Shown: in pieces, positions 9,564 through 18,241 of the stretch
Numbering within the stretch: position 1 is the stretch's first letter
Layout of the letters: each line of letters begins with the position of its first letter
NCBI GenBank assembly: GCA_036340635.1
Contig: JAYYYF010000024.1
Location: forward strand, 1 to 30,553
From: GCA-002728855 sp036340635
GTDB taxonomy: Bacteria > Bacteroidota > Bacteroidia > Flavobacteriales > Flavobacteriaceae
Length of the DNA: 30,553 nt
Reading direction: 5' to 3'
The notes under the pieces: model-generated
What the model saw: only the letters and a program-made list of their open reading frames with translations
What the model was told of the DNA's origin: nothing
Database searches by the model: none
Program-made: the position numbers and the translations under genes

Positions 9564-10178
9564 TTGTTTAAGCTAAATTGGATTTTATTTTTCTTCCCGC
9601 TTATGATTTGGTCACAGAAAGTGATTGAAAAAAGATGGGAAAATCAAAACATTTCTAAAATAGTAGTAAACGCCAAATGGGCTTCTAAAATCTCCTTTTC
9701 TGGAGAACAAAATTTTTCTGGTGTTTCAATTAAATACTTGTCAGATGGGGAATATGAAAATAATGTTATCCCTAAGTTTAGATTATACTCAGAGATACTA
9801 TACTTGAATGAAGATTATAGCCCTATATTCTCTGAATATAATGATAAATTAAGTGCTCATAAATTTGTTTCCTCTCAAATTGAACTGACAATTAACTCCA
9901 AAATTTCACTAACCTTATTTGCTAATGATACTAAAATAAGTGGGAAAGGAACTGTTAATTTTCTGAAAATAAATCAGAATAATGGCTCTTGTCGTCTCGA
10001 TAAGTGGAAGTCAGAAGGAGAAATTAACACTATTAACGCTGATGTTTTTTTACTCTCTGAGGGAATTGTTTTATCTGCAAAAAGTATAAATGGGAAGGTT
10101 ATAGCTCCTAAAAGTGATGTTATAGTTGGCCCCGTTTTAAAAATTTCTAGTCTTAACGGAAACATAATTCATAAATAG
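9564..10178 (+). CDS. Exported hypothetical protein, adhesin-like beta-repeat fold possible
   Basis: I do not recognise a named family with certainty. The 204-residue product begins with a clear signal peptide (WILFFFPLMIWSQ, cleavage near residue 17), so it is exported or periplasmic. The mature part is rich in beta-forming residues. Its C-terminal half has short repeating phrases, SGKGTVNFLKINQNNGS, then GEINTINADV, SINGKVIAPK and SLNGNIIHK. These resemble the N-G-x-I/V turns of DUF4097-type putative adhesins. The phrase NDKLSAHKF seems typical of a conserved flavobacterial exported family I remember from this locus. The only plausible start is a TTG, 2 bases after the DksA-like stop; it yields an intact signal peptide. 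lspA starts 36 bases downstream. Confidence 0.72.
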   Translation: MFKLNWILFFFPLMIWSQKVIEKRWENQNISKIVVNAKWASKISFSGEQNFSGVSIKYLSDGEYENNVIPKFRLYSEILYLNEDYSPIFSEYNDKLSAHKFVSSQIELTINSKISLTLFANDTKISGKGTVNFLKINQNNGSCRLDKWKSEGEINTINADVFLLSEGIVLSAKSINGKVIAPKSDVIVGPVLKISSLNGNIIHK

Positions 10179-10214
10179 ATTGATAATTCTTTATTTTTAT
10201 AAAAATTATTATTC

Positions 10215-10880
10215 TTGTCATTTAAATTGAAAAAAATAACTGCCCGCAATTCTATTTTATTAATTGTTTTTCTAGTTCTAATAGATCAGATAACAAAAAT
10301 TTATATTAAATTAAATTATCCTTTAAATATATATGGAACCCCTCCTATAATTGATTGGGGTTATTTTAAATTACTTTTCGTTGAAAATCAAGGGATGGCA
10401 ATGGGAGCAAAGTTGAGTGATTTAATTCCTTTTCTGTCAGAAAATTTATCCAAACTTTTGTTAACTCTTATTCGCTTAGTTGCCATCTGTGCTATTGGCT
10501 ACTGGCTTAAAATTTCATATAAAAAAAGAGCTGTTTCACCTCTTTTTATTTTATCGCTTTCTCTAATATTTGCTGGTGCACTGGGTAATATAATTGATTC
10601 TGTTTTCTACGGCTCCTTATTTTCCCATAGCTATGGGCAGATAGCAACATTTCTGCCTAATGAAGGAGGATATTCATCTATTTTTTTTGGAAACGTTGTT
10701 GACATGTTTCAGTTCCCCTTAATTACGTGGACTTGGCCTAATTGGTTTCCCTTCTGGGGTGGTGAACCATATACTTTTTTCCAGTACGTTTTCAATTTTG
10801 CTGATACATATGTTAGTATTGGTGTTATTATCATATTATTTTTTAATAAAAAAGCCTTAACTGATAATAATAAAAGTTAG
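10215..10880 (+). CDS. lspA: Lipoprotein signal peptidase (signal peptidase II)
   Basis: LspA is an inner-membrane aspartyl protease that removes signal peptides from diacylglyceryl-modified prolipoproteins. The 221-residue protein shows the family's four membrane helices. The first ends in LIDQITK, followed by the periplasmic phrase FVENQGMAMG. The catalytic aspartates are expected in NVVDMFQFP and FNFADTYVSIG. The length is slightly above the E. coli enzyme because of an insert before the last helix (TWTWPNWFPFWGGEP), which I recall as common in Bacteroidota. There is no ATG before the conserved region. TTG at 10215 (or TTG at 10227) is the likely start, giving a short basic N-terminus before helix 1. 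It lies 36 bases after the hypothetical and 36 bases before uvrC. Confidence 0.93.
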   Translation: MSFKLKKITARNSILLIVFLVLIDQITKIYIKLNYPLNIYGTPPIIDWGYFKLLFVENQGMAMGAKLSDLIPFLSENLSKLLLTLIRLVAICAIGYWLKISYKKRAVSPLFILSLSLIFAGALGNIIDSVFYGSLFSHSYGQIATFLPNEGGYSSIFFGNVVDMFQFPLITWTWPNWFPFWGGEPYTFFQYVFNFADTYVSIGVIIILFFNKKALTDNNKS

Positions 10881-10916
10881 TTTATTCAGAGGCAAATAAA
10901 ATGGTATTTTAGTCTT

Positions 10917-12659
10917 ATGAAGCTTTCTAAAATAGCTCTACAGCTAAAAACACTTCCAAAAGAATCAGGTGTATATAAATTCTTTGATAAAGGTGATAAA
11001 ATACTATATGTTGGCAAAGCAAGGAATATCAGAAAAAGGGTAAATTCCTACTTCAGTATGAATCATAAGAATTTCAAAACCAATCTCCTTGTTAAGCAAA
11101 TTTTTAAAATTGAAAATATTGTCGTAGAAAGTGAAATGGATGCTCTCCTTTTAGAAAATAATTTAATTAAAAAACTCAAGCCTAAATACAATGTATTACT
11201 TAAAGATGGCAAAACATACCCATGGATTTGCATAAAAAAATATCCGAGTCCTCAAATTTTTCTAACAAGGAAAATAGAAAAAAAATCTGGAGAATACTTT
11301 GGTCCCTATTCAAGTAGTAAAAGTGTAAGATTTTTAATTCAAATGATTAAAGATTTGTATCCTTTTTTAAATCATGAATTGTCTCACTTATTAAAAATTA
11401 AAAATGAGGAAAATGAGATAATTTTGTTTGATAAAAATATTAAATCAATAAAATCAATTATAAAGGGAAATTTTAAAAATTCTGTTCAGCAATTTAAAGA
11501 AGAAATGTTAAAACTCTCTTCAAAAAGAGAATATGAAAAGGCCCAAGAAATTAAGGAAAAACTTGATATAATTTCAACATATCAGGCAAAATCAACAATT
11601 GTTAACCCCAAAATAACAAACACAGATGTGTTTAGTATTTTTTCTGATGAAAATTATTCCTACGTAAATTTCATGCAAATCTCACATGGAGCTATAATTG
11701 GTTCTTATTCCATTGAGATAAAGAAAAAATTAAATGAATCTGATAAAAGAATCTTAGAAATTTCAATAATTGAATTAAGAAAAAGATTTAATTCTATTTC
11801 AAGAGAAATATTAGTCCCATTTGAAATAACTTTTTTTTCAGAATTTAAATGTTTGGTGCCAAAACTTGGAGACAAAAAAAAATTAATTCATTTATCTCTA
11901 AAAAACGCTAAATCTTATAGAATGGAACGCTTGAGACAAATCAAAATTATTGATCCTGAAAGGCATTTTAAAAGGATAATTAGCAAAATGAAAAAAGATC
12001 TCCGCCTATCTAAAGAACCAATCCATATTGAATGTTTTGATAATTCTAATATTCAAGGGACAAGTCCAACGGCTTCTTGTGTTGTTTTTAAAAATCTCAA
12101 ACCAAAAAAAAATGAATATCGACATTTTAAAATAAATTCCGTTTCTAGTCCTGATGATTTTAAATCTATGGAAGAAGTTGTTTATAGAAGATATAAAGAT
12201 TTAGCTAAAAAGTCGAAATCACTTCCGCAACTAATTATAATCGATGGAGGTAAGGGCCAATTGTCTTCATCTATAAAAAGTTTAAATATCCTAGGGCTAA
12301 ATAAAAAAATTGCTATTATAGCAATTGCTAAAAGACTTGAAGAAATTTTTTTTCCTAAAGATCCAATCCCTCTATATTTAGATAAAAAATCGGAAACACT
12401 TAAAATAATTCAACAAATAAGAAATGAAGCACATAGGTTTGCAATTAATCTTCATAGAAAAATTAGAAATAAAAATAGTTTAGCATCACCATTAGATAAT
12501 ATTGTTGGTATTGGCCCAAAAACCAAAGAAAAACTTCTAAAAAAGTTTAAATCTTTAAAAAGAATAAAAGAAACGTCCGAAAAAGATTTGGTTAACTTGC
12601 TAGGAAATAAAACAGGCAAAATTATTTTTAATAAAATTCATTTTATGAAAAAAGAGTAG
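10917..12659 (+). CDS. uvrC: Excinuclease ABC subunit C lacking the cysteine-cluster segment
   Basis: UvrC makes the two incisions of nucleotide excision repair. The GIY-YIG nuclease for the 3' cut is at residues 12-95 (GVY 18-20, YVG 31-33, catalytic-type E80 in LLLENNLIKK). The UVR domain that binds UvrB is near 190-222 (FKEEMLKLSSKREYEKAQE). The RNase H-like nuclease for the 5' cut has ECFDNSNIQGTSP, IIDGGKGQLSSS and NEAHRFAINLHR. Helix-hairpin-helix motifs follow (NIVGIGPKTKEKLLKKF). All catalytic parts look intact. The odd part is residues 147-186. Other UvrC proteins have a cysteine-rich stretch here (RTC...CL.Y..G.C.GPC), but this one has no cysteine and appears about 20 residues shorter. 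Total length is 580, against about 600 in relatives. The start is an ATG. Confidence 0.96.
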   Translation: MKLSKIALQLKTLPKESGVYKFFDKGDKILYVGKARNIRKRVNSYFSMNHKNFKTNLLVKQIFKIENIVVESEMDALLLENNLIKKLKPKYNVLLKDGKTYPWICIKKYPSPQIFLTRKIEKKSGEYFGPYSSSKSVRFLIQMIKDLYPFLNHELSHLLKIKNEENEIILFDKNIKSIKSIIKGNFKNSVQQFKEEMLKLSSKREYEKAQEIKEKLDIISTYQAKSTIVNPKITNTDVFSIFSDENYSYVNFMQISHGAIIGSYSIEIKKKLNESDKRILEISIIELRKRFNSISREILVPFEITFFSEFKCLVPKLGDKKKLIHLSLKNAKSYRMERLRQIKIIDPERHFKRIISKMKKDLRLSKEPIHIECFDNSNIQGTSPTASCVVFKNLKPKKNEYRHFKINSVSSPDDFKSMEEVVYRRYKDLAKKSKSLPQLIIIDGGKGQLSSSIKSLNILGLNKKIAIIAIAKRLEEIFFPKDPIPLYLDKKSETLKIIQQIRNEAHRFAINLHRKIRNKNSLASPLDNIVGIGPKTKEKLLKKFKSLKRIKETSEKDLVNLLGNKTGKIIFNKIHFMKKE

Positions 12660-12693
12660 ATTATGAAATATTCACTTTCCCTATTTTTATAAA

Positions 12694-13485
12694 ATGAACC
12701 CTCTCATCAAACTTTATTACATTTTTCTAATCCCTTTTCTGTTTAATCCTTCATGCTTTTCACAAGAACTTAAATCAGCATATAAAGAAGGAGAGTGGTT
12801 TGAATTCAGAATTTACTACGGTATTTTTAATGCAAGTTATGCCTCGTTAGAATTATCAAGGGATACTTTAAGAAAAGTTCCTGTATTCCATTCCAAAGGA
12901 TATGGGAAAACAACTGGTTTGGCTAGATTTTTCTTTAAAGTTGAGGATTATTATGAAAGTTATTTCACTGTCAAAGGTAATCAGCCTATTCGATTTATAA
13001 GAAATATATATGAAGGAGGATACACCAAAAATTTAGAAATCCTTTTTGACCATGAGAAAAAACTTGCTCATGTAAACAATAAAAAGAAAAATATTAAACA
13101 AACTTTCTCTACTAAGGAAAATGTACAAGACTTAATTTCAGCTTTTTATTATTTGAGAAATTTTTACCCAGATGAGGGAATCGAAAAAAATGAAAGTTTT
13201 AGTATTAATATGTTTTTTGACAATGAAAACTATATTTTCAAACTCAAATATTTGGGAAAACAAATTTTACAAACAAAGTTTGGAAAAATAAGATGTTTGA
13301 AATTTAGACCAATCGTTCAAGCAGGTCGAGTTTTTAAAGAGCAGGAAAGTGTTACTCTTTGGGTTTCTGACGATAAAAATAAAATCCCTGTTAGACTTCA
13401 AGCTGATTTATTAATTGGATCAATAAAAGCAGATCTTGAAAACTATAAGAACCTAAAACATCCTTTAATTTTAAATTTTGATTAA
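12694..13485 (+). CDS. DUF3108 exported protein
   Basis: The 263-residue protein has an N-terminal signal peptide (about 1-24, FLIPFLFNPSCFSQ). The mature part begins ELKSAYKEGEWFEFRIYYG and continues with FNASYASLEL, ARFFFKVEDYYESYF and YEGGYTKNLEILFDHE. This is the arrangement of DUF3108 proteins, which are periplasmic beta-rich domains of unknown biochemical role. The later phrases TKFGKIRCLKFRPIVQ and VTLWVSDDKNKIPVRLQADLLIGS are also typical. SFSQ could be mistaken for a lipobox because a cysteine precedes it, but PSCFSQ does not fit well. The start is an ATG 34 bases after uvrC. The M23 peptidase follows after 94 bases, a pairing I recall from flavobacteria, so a role in the envelope is a reasonable guess. 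Confidence 0.85.
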   Translation: MNPLIKLYYIFLIPFLFNPSCFSQELKSAYKEGEWFEFRIYYGIFNASYASLELSRDTLRKVPVFHSKGYGKTTGLARFFFKVEDYYESYFTVKGNQPIRFIRNIYEGGYTKNLEILFDHEKKLAHVNNKKKNIKQTFSTKENVQDLISAFYYLRNFYPDEGIEKNESFSINMFFDNENYIFKLKYLGKQILQTKFGKIRCLKFRPIVQAGRVFKEQESVTLWVSDDKNKIPVRLQADLLIGSIKADLENYKNLKHPLILNFD

Positions 13486-13529
13486 AAAATATTGTTTATT
13501 AAATATTGGATAACTTTTTTTTATGCCTA

Positions 13530-13560
13530 TTGTGCCTTTATCCCTAATTACGGATATTTG
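13530..13560 (+). promoter_or_regulatory. Putative Bacteroidota-type promoter before the M23 peptidase gene
   Basis: TTG at 13530-13532 is followed after 20 bases by GATATTTG at 13553-13560, one mismatch from the Bacteroidota -7 consensus TAnnTTTG. Transcription would start near 13566-13568, about a dozen bases before the TTG start codon at 13580. It lies in the 94-base gap after the DUF3108 gene. This is pattern matching only. Confidence 0.35.
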
Positions 13561-13579
13561 AGTAAGTAAGATCATTGAA

Positions 13580-14890
13580 TTGATTCTGACTAGGAGTTTT
13601 TTCGTTTTTTTAATATGCTCCATAATTGGACTTGTCCATTTTGGTTGCACAGGTCTTGCAGCACCTGAAAACAATGAAGATCTTACTGAAGAAATTCTTC
13701 CCATTGTTCCTGCTAAAATTAAATTTGGGTTCAATTTTAATGATTATAATGTTGTTACAAACAAAATAAAGCGAGGAGATACTTTTGGACAAATTTTAGA
13801 AGAAAATGGTATTGATTATCCTGAAGTTCATAGTATACTACAAAAAATAAAAAAGCAAGTCAATATTAAGAAATTAAAAAGAGGGGCCCCTTATACTATT
13901 TTGTATAGTAAGGATAGTATCCCCATAGCTAAAACATTTATTTATCACCCAGATATAAGAAGTTATACTGTTATAGGTTTAAGGGACAGTATTTATGGAA
14001 AAAAAATGCTGAAACCTGTTAAAATTGTTGAACTAGAGGCAACTGGAAACATTGAAAATTCATTATATGAAACAATGATTGACAATGGATTAAATGAAGA
14101 ATTAACATATCACCTTTCAGATATTTACGCTTGGACTATAGACTTTTTTAGATTACAAAAAGGGGATTCTTTTAAAATCCTTTATACTGAAAAATTTGTA
14201 GACGATACTTTGTCAATTGGCATTGATCAAATTAAAGCTGCATTATTTACTCACTCGGGTAAAAATCATTACGCATTTGCATTTAAACGTGATTCATTAA
14301 ATGGAATTATTGACTATTTTGATCATCAAGCACAAAACCTTCGGCGTGCTTTTCTTAAAGCCCCAGTTAAATTTAGCCGTGTTTCTTCTCGTTATAATTT
14401 ACGCCGTAGAATACCATATTACGGGAATAAAATCCGCCCCCATAAGGGAACTGATTTTGCAGCTTCTGTTGGAACACCTATAGTAGCAACAGCTGATGGC
14501 ACTGTAACTAAATCAAGGTATGCTAAAGGAAATGGACATTATGTAACCTTAAAGCATAATAATACTTACTCTACACAATATTTACACATGAAAAAAAGAC
14601 TTGTTAAAAAAGGAGCCCATGTAAGGCAAGGCGAGGTAATTGGGTTCGTTGGAATGACAGGATATACTTCAGGACCTCATGTTTGTTACCGCTTTTGGAA
14701 AAATGGTAGACAAGTCGATCCTTTTAGGCAAAAATTGCCTGAGGCAAAACCTATTTCTAAGAATTTAAAAAGTAAATACCTTGCTGAAATTGAGCCTTTG
14801 AAATACCAATTAGATTGTATTTCACAGCCGGGTAAATATATGGACGGATATACTGATTTAGCAATTTTAACTGCAGAAGACAGTGATTGA
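13580..14890 (+). CDS. M23-family (LytM) peptidoglycan endopeptidase with HxC motif
   Basis: M23 peptidases are zinc enzymes that cut peptide cross-links in peptidoglycan. The 436-residue product has an N-terminal hydrophobic segment ending in VHFGC (C23), possibly a loose lipobox. An OapA/LysM-like N-terminal region follows (IKRGDTFGQILEENGI, about 63-78), then a middle domain and a LytM domain at about 262-380. The first zinc motif is H288-K-G-T-D292, and YLHMKK gives H336. The third motif reads GPHVCYRFW, so the second histidine of the usual H-x-H, a zinc ligand, is cysteine (C369). I recall the same H-V-C in related flavobacterial proteins, so the enzyme is probably active with a cysteine ligand. 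No ATG fits the N-terminus; TTG at 13580 is chosen. Its end overlaps pgi by 8 bases. Confidence 0.9.
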   Translation: MILTRSFFVFLICSIIGLVHFGCTGLAAPENNEDLTEEILPIVPAKIKFGFNFNDYNVVTNKIKRGDTFGQILEENGIDYPEVHSILQKIKKQVNIKKLKRGAPYTILYSKDSIPIAKTFIYHPDIRSYTVIGLRDSIYGKKMLKPVKIVELEATGNIENSLYETMIDNGLNEELTYHLSDIYAWTIDFFRLQKGDSFKILYTEKFVDDTLSIGIDQIKAALFTHSGKNHYAFAFKRDSLNGIIDYFDHQAQNLRRAFLKAPVKFSRVSSRYNLRRRIPYYGNKIRPHKGTDFAASVGTPIVATADGTVTKSRYAKGNGHYVTLKHNNTYSTQYLHMKKRLVKKGAHVRQGEVIGFVGMTGYTSGPHVCYRFWKNGRQVDPFRQKLPEAKPISKNLKSKYLAEIEPLKYQLDCISQPGKYMDGYTDLAILTAEDSD

Positions 14891-16547
14891 TCAATCTTAT
14901 TTATCTGTTAACCAAAATCCAAATTGTCCAGATGCCTGGGAAAAACTTAAATCAAACTATAACATACTCTCAAAAAAGTCTATCCTTGAACTTTTTTCAA
15001 AAGACAAGGACAGAGCTAAAAATTTTTCATTATCCTGGGAAGATTTCTTCATAGACTTTTCAAAAAACAGAATTAATCCTTCTACAATTGATCTCTTAAT
15101 AGATTTAGTTAATGAACTCGATCTCAAGAAAAATATAGAGGCTTTTTTTTCTGGTTCAAAAATAAATGAAACCGAAGATAGACCCGTACTTCATACAGCT
15201 CTTAGGGCTCAAAAAAAAGATCCTATTATCGTAGAGGGAAAAAATATAATCCCTGAAATAGAAAAACATAAAAAAAGAATGTTTGCTTTTGCAAAAAGGA
15301 TAATTGCCAAAGAATGGAAAGGGTATTCTAATAAGCCTATTAAAAGTATTGTTAATGTTGGAATTGGAGGATCCAATCTAGGACCTCTATTTGTTACTGA
15401 AGCATTAGAGTTCTACAAAAACGACATAAAAGTCCATTTTATTTCAAATATCGAAGGAGACCATTTATTTGAAGTTTTGAAATCAATAAATCTAGAATCA
15501 ACACTTTTTATAATAGCTTCAAAAACTTTTTCAACCCAGGAAACTATTGTTAATGCAAAAGTTATTAAAAAATGGTTTTTGGAGAAAGCTCCCAAAAACT
15601 CTTTTGGAAAACATTTTGTTGCAGTTACATCTAACATAAAAAAGGCAAAAGATTTTGGGGTTCCAGAAAATAACATTTTCTACATGACTAATTGGACTGG
15701 AGGTAGATTTTCATTATGGGGCCCAGTTGGTCTTTCAATATGCCTTTCTATAGGGCCTAAGAATTTTCAAGAACTTTTGGATGGGGGTGATTCGATGGAC
15801 CAACACTTCAAAAAAGCTGAATTCAAGAAAAATATCCCTGTGATTTTAGCCCTTATAAGCATATGGTATAATAATTTTTGGGGTGCTGATTCAGAAGCTG
15901 TAATTCCATATTCTCAATACATGAGAAATCTGCCTTCATATCTGCAGCAGACAAGTATGGAAAGCAATGGGAAAAATACACGCAGAGACGGGAAAAAGGT
16001 GAGCTATCAAACAGGAAATATAATTTGGGGGTCTACAGGGACAAATGCCCAACATGCTTTTTTCCAATTACTTCACCAAGGGACAAAACTTGTGCCAATA
16101 GATTTTATAGGTTTTGTGAATCCTTTATACGTTGAAGATAAACAACAAGATAAATTAATTTCAAACTTATTTGGGCAAGCACAGGCATTGATGGAGGGGA
16201 AAGGAGAAAAACAAGTGATAAAAGAACTTGAACTGCAAAATTTTTCAAAAAAAAAGATTTCCAAGTTAACCCCATTTAAGATTTTTGATGGGAATCGCCC
16301 TTCTAACACAATAATGATCAAACAATTAACACCTTATAATTTGGGAGCTCTAATTGCTCTCTATGAACACAAAATTTTTGTTCAAGGAATTGTTTGGAAC
16401 ATTTTTAGTTTTGATCAATGGGGTGTAGAACTTGGGAAAGAACTTGCCAATAAAATATATGATGACTTTGCAAAGAATAGATTTGATCATTATGATTCCT
16501 CGACCAAACAATTAATAAAACATTATCTAAAAACAAAAATAAATTAA
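14883..16547 (+). CDS. pgi: Glucose-6-phosphate isomerase
   Basis: Pgi interconverts glucose 6-phosphate and fructose 6-phosphate in glycolysis and gluconeogenesis. At 554 residues it is a full-length classical (E. coli-type) enzyme with two SIS folds. Visible motifs are DRPVLHTALRA, NVGIGGSNLGPLFVTEAL, IASKTFSTQETI, the signature VTSNIKKAKDFG, FSLWGPVGLSI, and QQTSMESNGK with the catalytic glutamate region. The catalytic-type lysine lies in FDQWGVELGKELA near the C-terminus. The start codon is GTG (14883), overlapping the end of the M23 gene by 8 bases, which suggests translational coupling; there is no nearby ATG. The gene ends tail to tail with recJ: the bases TTAA at 16544-16547 supply both stop codons. 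Confidence 0.96.
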   Translation: MIDQSYLSVNQNPNCPDAWEKLKSNYNILSKKSILELFSKDKDRAKNFSLSWEDFFIDFSKNRINPSTIDLLIDLVNELDLKKNIEAFFSGSKINETEDRPVLHTALRAQKKDPIIVEGKNIIPEIEKHKKRMFAFAKRIIAKEWKGYSNKPIKSIVNVGIGGSNLGPLFVTEALEFYKNDIKVHFISNIEGDHLFEVLKSINLESTLFIIASKTFSTQETIVNAKVIKKWFLEKAPKNSFGKHFVAVTSNIKKAKDFGVPENNIFYMTNWTGGRFSLWGPVGLSICLSIGPKNFQELLDGGDSMDQHFKKAEFKKNIPVILALISIWYNNFWGADSEAVIPYSQYMRNLPSYLQQTSMESNGKNTRRDGKKVSYQTGNIIWGSTGTNAQHAFFQLLHQGTKLVPIDFIGFVNPLYVEDKQQDKLISNLFGQAQALMEGKGEKQVIKELELQNFSKKKISKLTPFKIFDGNRPSNTIMIKQLTPYNLGALIALYEHKIFVQGIVWNIFSFDQWGVELGKELANKIYDDFAKNRFDHYDSSTKQLIKHYLKTKIN

Positions 16548-18241
16548 AACTCTATCCCTCTAATCTTTAGTTGCAGAGTCTTCTCCCCTAAAAATTCATT
16601 GATATCAATATTATAAAAAACATTAAACTGGGCCTGGCTTTTAATTTTTTCATAATACCTAGCCATTCTAAATCCTATTCCAGTAAAACCATTACCCAAA
16701 GAATCTATTAACTCTAGTTTTAAGTGATCATTAGATTTCCCTACAATTCTAGTTTTACCTGAATCTAAACAATTCTCTGTTCTAAATATAGGTTCAGGGT
16801 TCCCTTCTCCAAAAGGACTCATTTGAAGTAAAATTCTATAAAATTTTGGTGTTATTTTATCAAAAGTTAGCTCTTGGTCGTAATATTTTGTTGGTGTTCT
16901 ATCCTCAGGTAAAATCTTTTCTTTTACTGCTAATTCAAATGCTGCTTTAAATTGATTAAAAGAATCTGGCATTATCGTCAATCCCGCAGCGTATTTATGC
17001 CCTCCAAACTTTACAATATAATTTTTACAGGAAATAAGAATACTATGTACGTCTATCCCTTTTATTGATCTGACTGAACCAGTAAAATATTCTCCAGAAG
17101 TGGTAAAAACCACTGTAGGGCGATAATATGTTTCTATCATTCTAGAAGCAACAATTCCTATAACTCCTTTATTCCAGTCCTTTTTAAAAACAACTGAAGT
17201 ATATGCATTTTCTTCACGATTTTCAGTAATCTGAGCTAAAGCTTCTAAAGTCGTTTTTTCATCTAAAAAACGCCTCTCTGTGTTTAGTACTTCAATTAAT
17301 CTCCCTCGAGAAATAGCTTCAGATTTGTCCTTAGATAATAAAAGTTCTACTGAATGCTTTGCATGTTTCATCCTGCCAGCAGCATTTATTCTTGGAGCAA
17401 TGTTAAAAATTAAGTCTGACATATTTATTCCCCCTTTTATGTCTTTAATAAACATTTTAATCCCTTGCCTTGGATTTTCTTTGATTTGCTTAAGCCCGTA
17501 AAAAGCTAATATTCTATTCTCATCTGTCAAAGGGACTATATCGGCTGCAATTGCCATTGCAACAAGATCAAAAAAGTTAGACAAATTTTCAATCTTCCCA
17601 CCTCTTTTTTTCTCAAGGGCATGGACTAGTTTGAATCCAATACCACAACCGGATAGTTCCTTAAAAGGATATCTGCATTCTTTTTGTTTTGGATTTAAAA
17701 TTGCGTTTGCCTCCGGAAGATTTCCTCCTGGAATATGATGATCACATATAATAAAATCTATCCCATTTCTCTTTCCATAAGAAACATTTTCAACCGCATT
17801 AATCCCGCAATCCAAACTTATAATTAAGCTTACTTCCTCATCCTTTGCTATGGTAATACCTTTTTTTGAGATTCCATAACCTTCAGAATGTCGGTCTGGT
17901 AAATAAAATGTGATTGGGAGATAATCTTTTAGATATGAATATACTAAAGTTACAGCAGTTATTCCATCAACATCATAATCACCAAAAACCATTATTTTTT
18001 CCTGTCTATCAATTGCTTTTTGGATTCTTTCAACTGCTTCATCCATATTTAGCATGATAAATGGATCATGAAGATCATCCTTTTCGGGTCTAAAAAACCT
18101 TTTAGCTAAATCATAATCCTTAATCCCTCTTTGAACTAATAAAAAAGCTATCTCATATTCTACACCCAGCACTTTTGCCAATTTTTTGACTTGGTTGGAA
18201 TCAGGATTCGGAATTCTTAATTTCCACTTCATACGGATCAT
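16544..18241 (-). CDS. recJ: Single-stranded-DNA-specific exonuclease RecJ
   Basis: RecJ degrades single-stranded DNA 5' to 3' and acts in the RecFOR pathway and mismatch repair. The 565-residue protein has the DHH phosphoesterase motifs in order: VFGDYDVDGITAV with D88, D90 and D92; ISLDCGIN near 143-149; and ICDHHIPGG with D167-H168-H169. The DHHA1 domain contains WNKGVIGIVASRMIE and FGGHKYAAGLTI, and a C-terminal OB-fold follows. Its length agrees with Bacteroidota RecJ. The start ATG overlaps the rsmI stop in an ATGA arrangement, which argues for coupling; an ATG three codons later is possible. It is the last gene of a three-gene reverse block and shares a TTAA stop site with pgi. Confidence 0.96.
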   Translation of the reverse strand: MIRMKWKLRIPNPDSNQVKKLAKVLGVEYEIAFLLVQRGIKDYDLAKRFFRPEKDDLHDPFIMLNMDEAVERIQKAIDRQEKIMVFGDYDVDGITAVTLVYSYLKDYLPITFYLPDRHSEGYGISKKGITIAKDEEVSLIISLDCGINAVENVSYGKRNGIDFIICDHHIPGGNLPEANAILNPKQKECRYPFKELSGCGIGFKLVHALEKKRGGKIENLSNFFDLVAMAIAADIVPLTDENRILAFYGLKQIKENPRQGIKMFIKDIKGGINMSDLIFNIAPRINAAGRMKHAKHSVELLLSKDKSEAISRGRLIEVLNTERRFLDEKTTLEALAQITENREENAYTSVVFKKDWNKGVIGIVASRMIETYYRPTVVFTTSGEYFTGSVRSIKGIDVHSILISCKNYIVKFGGHKYAAGLTIMPDSFNQFKAAFELAVKEKILPEDRTPTKYYDQELTFDKITPKFYRILLQMSPFGEGNPEPIFRTENCLDSGKTRIVGKSNDHLKLELIDSLGNGFTGIGFRMARYYEKIKSQAQFNVFYNIDINEFLGEKTLQLKIRGIEF

